NCBI GenBank assembly: GCA_900770205.1
Contig: CAAGJV010000130.1
Location: 1-5,278 of the forward strand
From: Desulfovibrionaceae bacterium
Lineage (GTDB): Bacteria > Desulfobacterota > Desulfovibrionia > Desulfovibrionales > Desulfovibrionaceae
DNA: 5,278 nt
Reading direction: 5' to 3'
Below the pieces are notes generated by a model, which ran no database searches, had not been told where the DNA came from, and saw only the letters and a list, made by a program, of their open reading frames with translations. The first letter of the stretch is position 1, and each line of letters opens with the position of its first letter. Below, piece by piece: positions 4,123 through 5,278 of the stretch. The translations under genes were made by a program, and so were the position numbers.

Positions 4123-5278
4123 CTAGGGGAGAACTATGCCTGCTATGGTTTTCAGCATTTCGTCCACCCGCAGAGGCTTGGCGATATGTCCGTTCATTCC
4201 CGCATTCAGCGATGCCTGCACATCTTCTTCAAAGGCGTTCGCCGTCATGGCAATAATGGGAATACGCTGTCCATCGGGCCGTGAAGCCATGCTTCGGATG
4301 GCGTGCGTGGCTTCGTAGCCGTTCATCTGCGGCATCATGATATCCATGAGGATGACATCGAAGGTTCCGGCAGGATTCTCTGAAAACATCTTTACGGCCT
4401 GCATGCCGTCAACGGCTCTTGTTACCTTCATTCCTGCATCGGCAAGCTGAATGGCGGCGATCTCCGCATTCAGTTCGTTATCTTCTGCCAGAAGGACGCG
4501 CACACCGGAAAGATTGCCGCTTACGGCGTGGACTTTCTTCCCCGGCAGGGAAGCTTCGTCTGTCAGTTCAAGGGGAAGCTCCACCGTAAAGGATGTCCCT
4601 TCATTCTTTTTGCTCCAAACGCTGATAGAGCCTCCCATCATTTCTACATAGCGTTTGGCAATGGTCATGCCAAGGCCGGTTCCCTTGTACTGCGTTCTGG
4701 CTGTAGCGCTGTTTTCCTGAGCAAATTCTTCAAAAAGATGCTTTTGGAATTCTTCGCTCATGCCGATGCCCGTATCGGAGATGGTATAGCGCAGCAGGAC
4801 ATGGTGCTTATCTTCCTCAAGGCGAAAATCGGTGGCGAAGCGTATGGTTCCACCGTCTGGCGTGAACTTGATGGCGTTCGAGAGGATATTCACCAGAACT
4901 TCGCGGATATGAATGACATCGGCAAGAACGCAGGGCGTTTTCAGCTCCGCTCTTTCTATGATGAGATTAAGCTCCCTGTCGGCAAGGATGCCGCGGGCGA
5001 TGTCGAGTATTTCATCTGTTGCCGAAGAGATGTTGACGGGGATGGGATCGCAGCGCATTTTTCCGCTTTCGATGCGGCTGATATCCAGCACATCGTTGAT
5101 AAGGCTCAGCAGGTGTTCGGAACTTTCGCGGATCTTTTCAAGGCTTTCCCGTACCTGCGGTTTTGGCGACTGCCTGAGCGCAATGTTGATATAGCCGATG
5201 ATGGCGTTCATGGGAGTACGGATATCGTGGGACATGTTGTTCAGGAACGATGTTTTTGCGGCATTCGCGGCGTCTGCC
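4123..5278 (-). CDS. Hybrid sensor histidine kinase with receiver domain (N-terminus outside window)
   Basis: The visible part is the C-terminal 385 residues; the frame stays open to the window edge, so the sensor region is missing. The ATG at 5235 is the Met of the H-box, not a start: ANAAKTSFLNNMSHDIRTPMN runs through it. Numbering from that Met, the order is: HisKA with phospho-accepting His3; HATPase with the N-box asparagines (NILSNAIKF, 116-124), G1 DTGIG (154-158), F-box region and G2 GTGLGM (185-190), ending SFTVELPL; then a receiver domain from about 244 with Glu251-Asp252, phospho-acceptor Asp298 in MDIMMP, Thr331 and Lys353. All catalytic residues are present. It would autophosphorylate and pass phosphate to its own receiver. 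There is no Hpt domain after the receiver, so a separate Hpt protein or an output role through the receiver is likely. Its signal is unknown. Confidence 0.95.
   Translation of the reverse strand, partial: ADAANAAKTSFLNNMSHDIRTPMNAIIGYINIALRQSPKPQVRESLEKIRESSEHLLSLINDVLDISRIESGKMRCDPIPVNISSATDEILDIARGILADRELNLIIERAELKTPCVLADVIHIREVLVNILSNAIKFTPDGGTIRFATDFRLEEDKHHVLLRYTISDTGIGMSEEFQKHLFEEFAQENSATARTQYKGTGLGMTIAKRYVEMMGGSISVWSKKNEGTSFTVELPLELTDEASLPGKKVHAVSGNLSGVRVLLAEDNELNAEIAAIQLADAGMKVTRAVDGMQAVKMFSENPAGTFDVILMDIMMPQMNGYEATHAIRSMASRPDGQRIPIIAMTANAFEEDVQASLNAGMNGHIAKPLRVDEMLKTIAGIVLP

Noticed and set aside
5233..5235. ATG at 5235 as the start of the histidine kinase
   Set aside because: It is the methionine inside the H-box (NNMSHDIRTP), and the frame with typical pre-H-box sequence continues to the window edge.

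Overview
The window reads as an ordinary chromosomal stretch of a Gram-negative bacterium of medium-to-high GC content. Gene content and protein style (a GrpE, a flavodoxin-fold flavoprotein with a compact cysteine cluster, a RibBA fusion, a hybrid histidine kinase) look most like an anaerobic Desulfovibrionaceae-type deltaproteobacterium. That placement is an impression from sequence style, not a computed result.

Layout. On the + strand there are four genes. First comes the 3' end of a gene whose last 67 residues resemble a DNA polymerase III delta-prime C-terminus (1-204). It is followed by grpE (277-852) with a sigma70-like promoter, then a hairpin terminator, a putative iron-sulfur flavoprotein/NAD(P)H:FMN reductase-fold protein (915-1535), a perfect 11-bp hairpin, and a 10-TM DMT/EamA transporter (1582-2490) that begins with nine consecutive TCT serine codons. 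A bidirectional terminator (2492-2525) separates this set from two genes on the - strand. These are ribBA (2549-3796), preceded by a complete FMN riboswitch (about 3881-4014) and a good promoter (4023-4050), and further upstream a hybrid sensor histidine kinase (4123 to beyond 5278) whose N-terminus lies outside the window.

How the genes relate. The ribBA unit is an FMN-feedback-controlled riboflavin biosynthesis gene. The leader has no intrinsic terminator. A small hairpin that masks the Shine-Dalgarno suggests control of translation. A flavoprotein and a DMT transporter sit beside ribBA, convergent with it and not under the riboswitch, so a functional link is only a possibility.

Most notable observation. 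The RibB (3,4-dihydroxy-2-butanone-4-phosphate synthase) half of RibBA has lost several catalytic and substrate/metal-binding residues, including the Mg-ligand histidine of the GGHTEA motif and the aspartate of RENEGD. The RibA (GTP cyclohydrolase II) half keeps its zinc and catalytic residues. This looks like a fusion with one dead or repurposed half that is still under riboswitch control.
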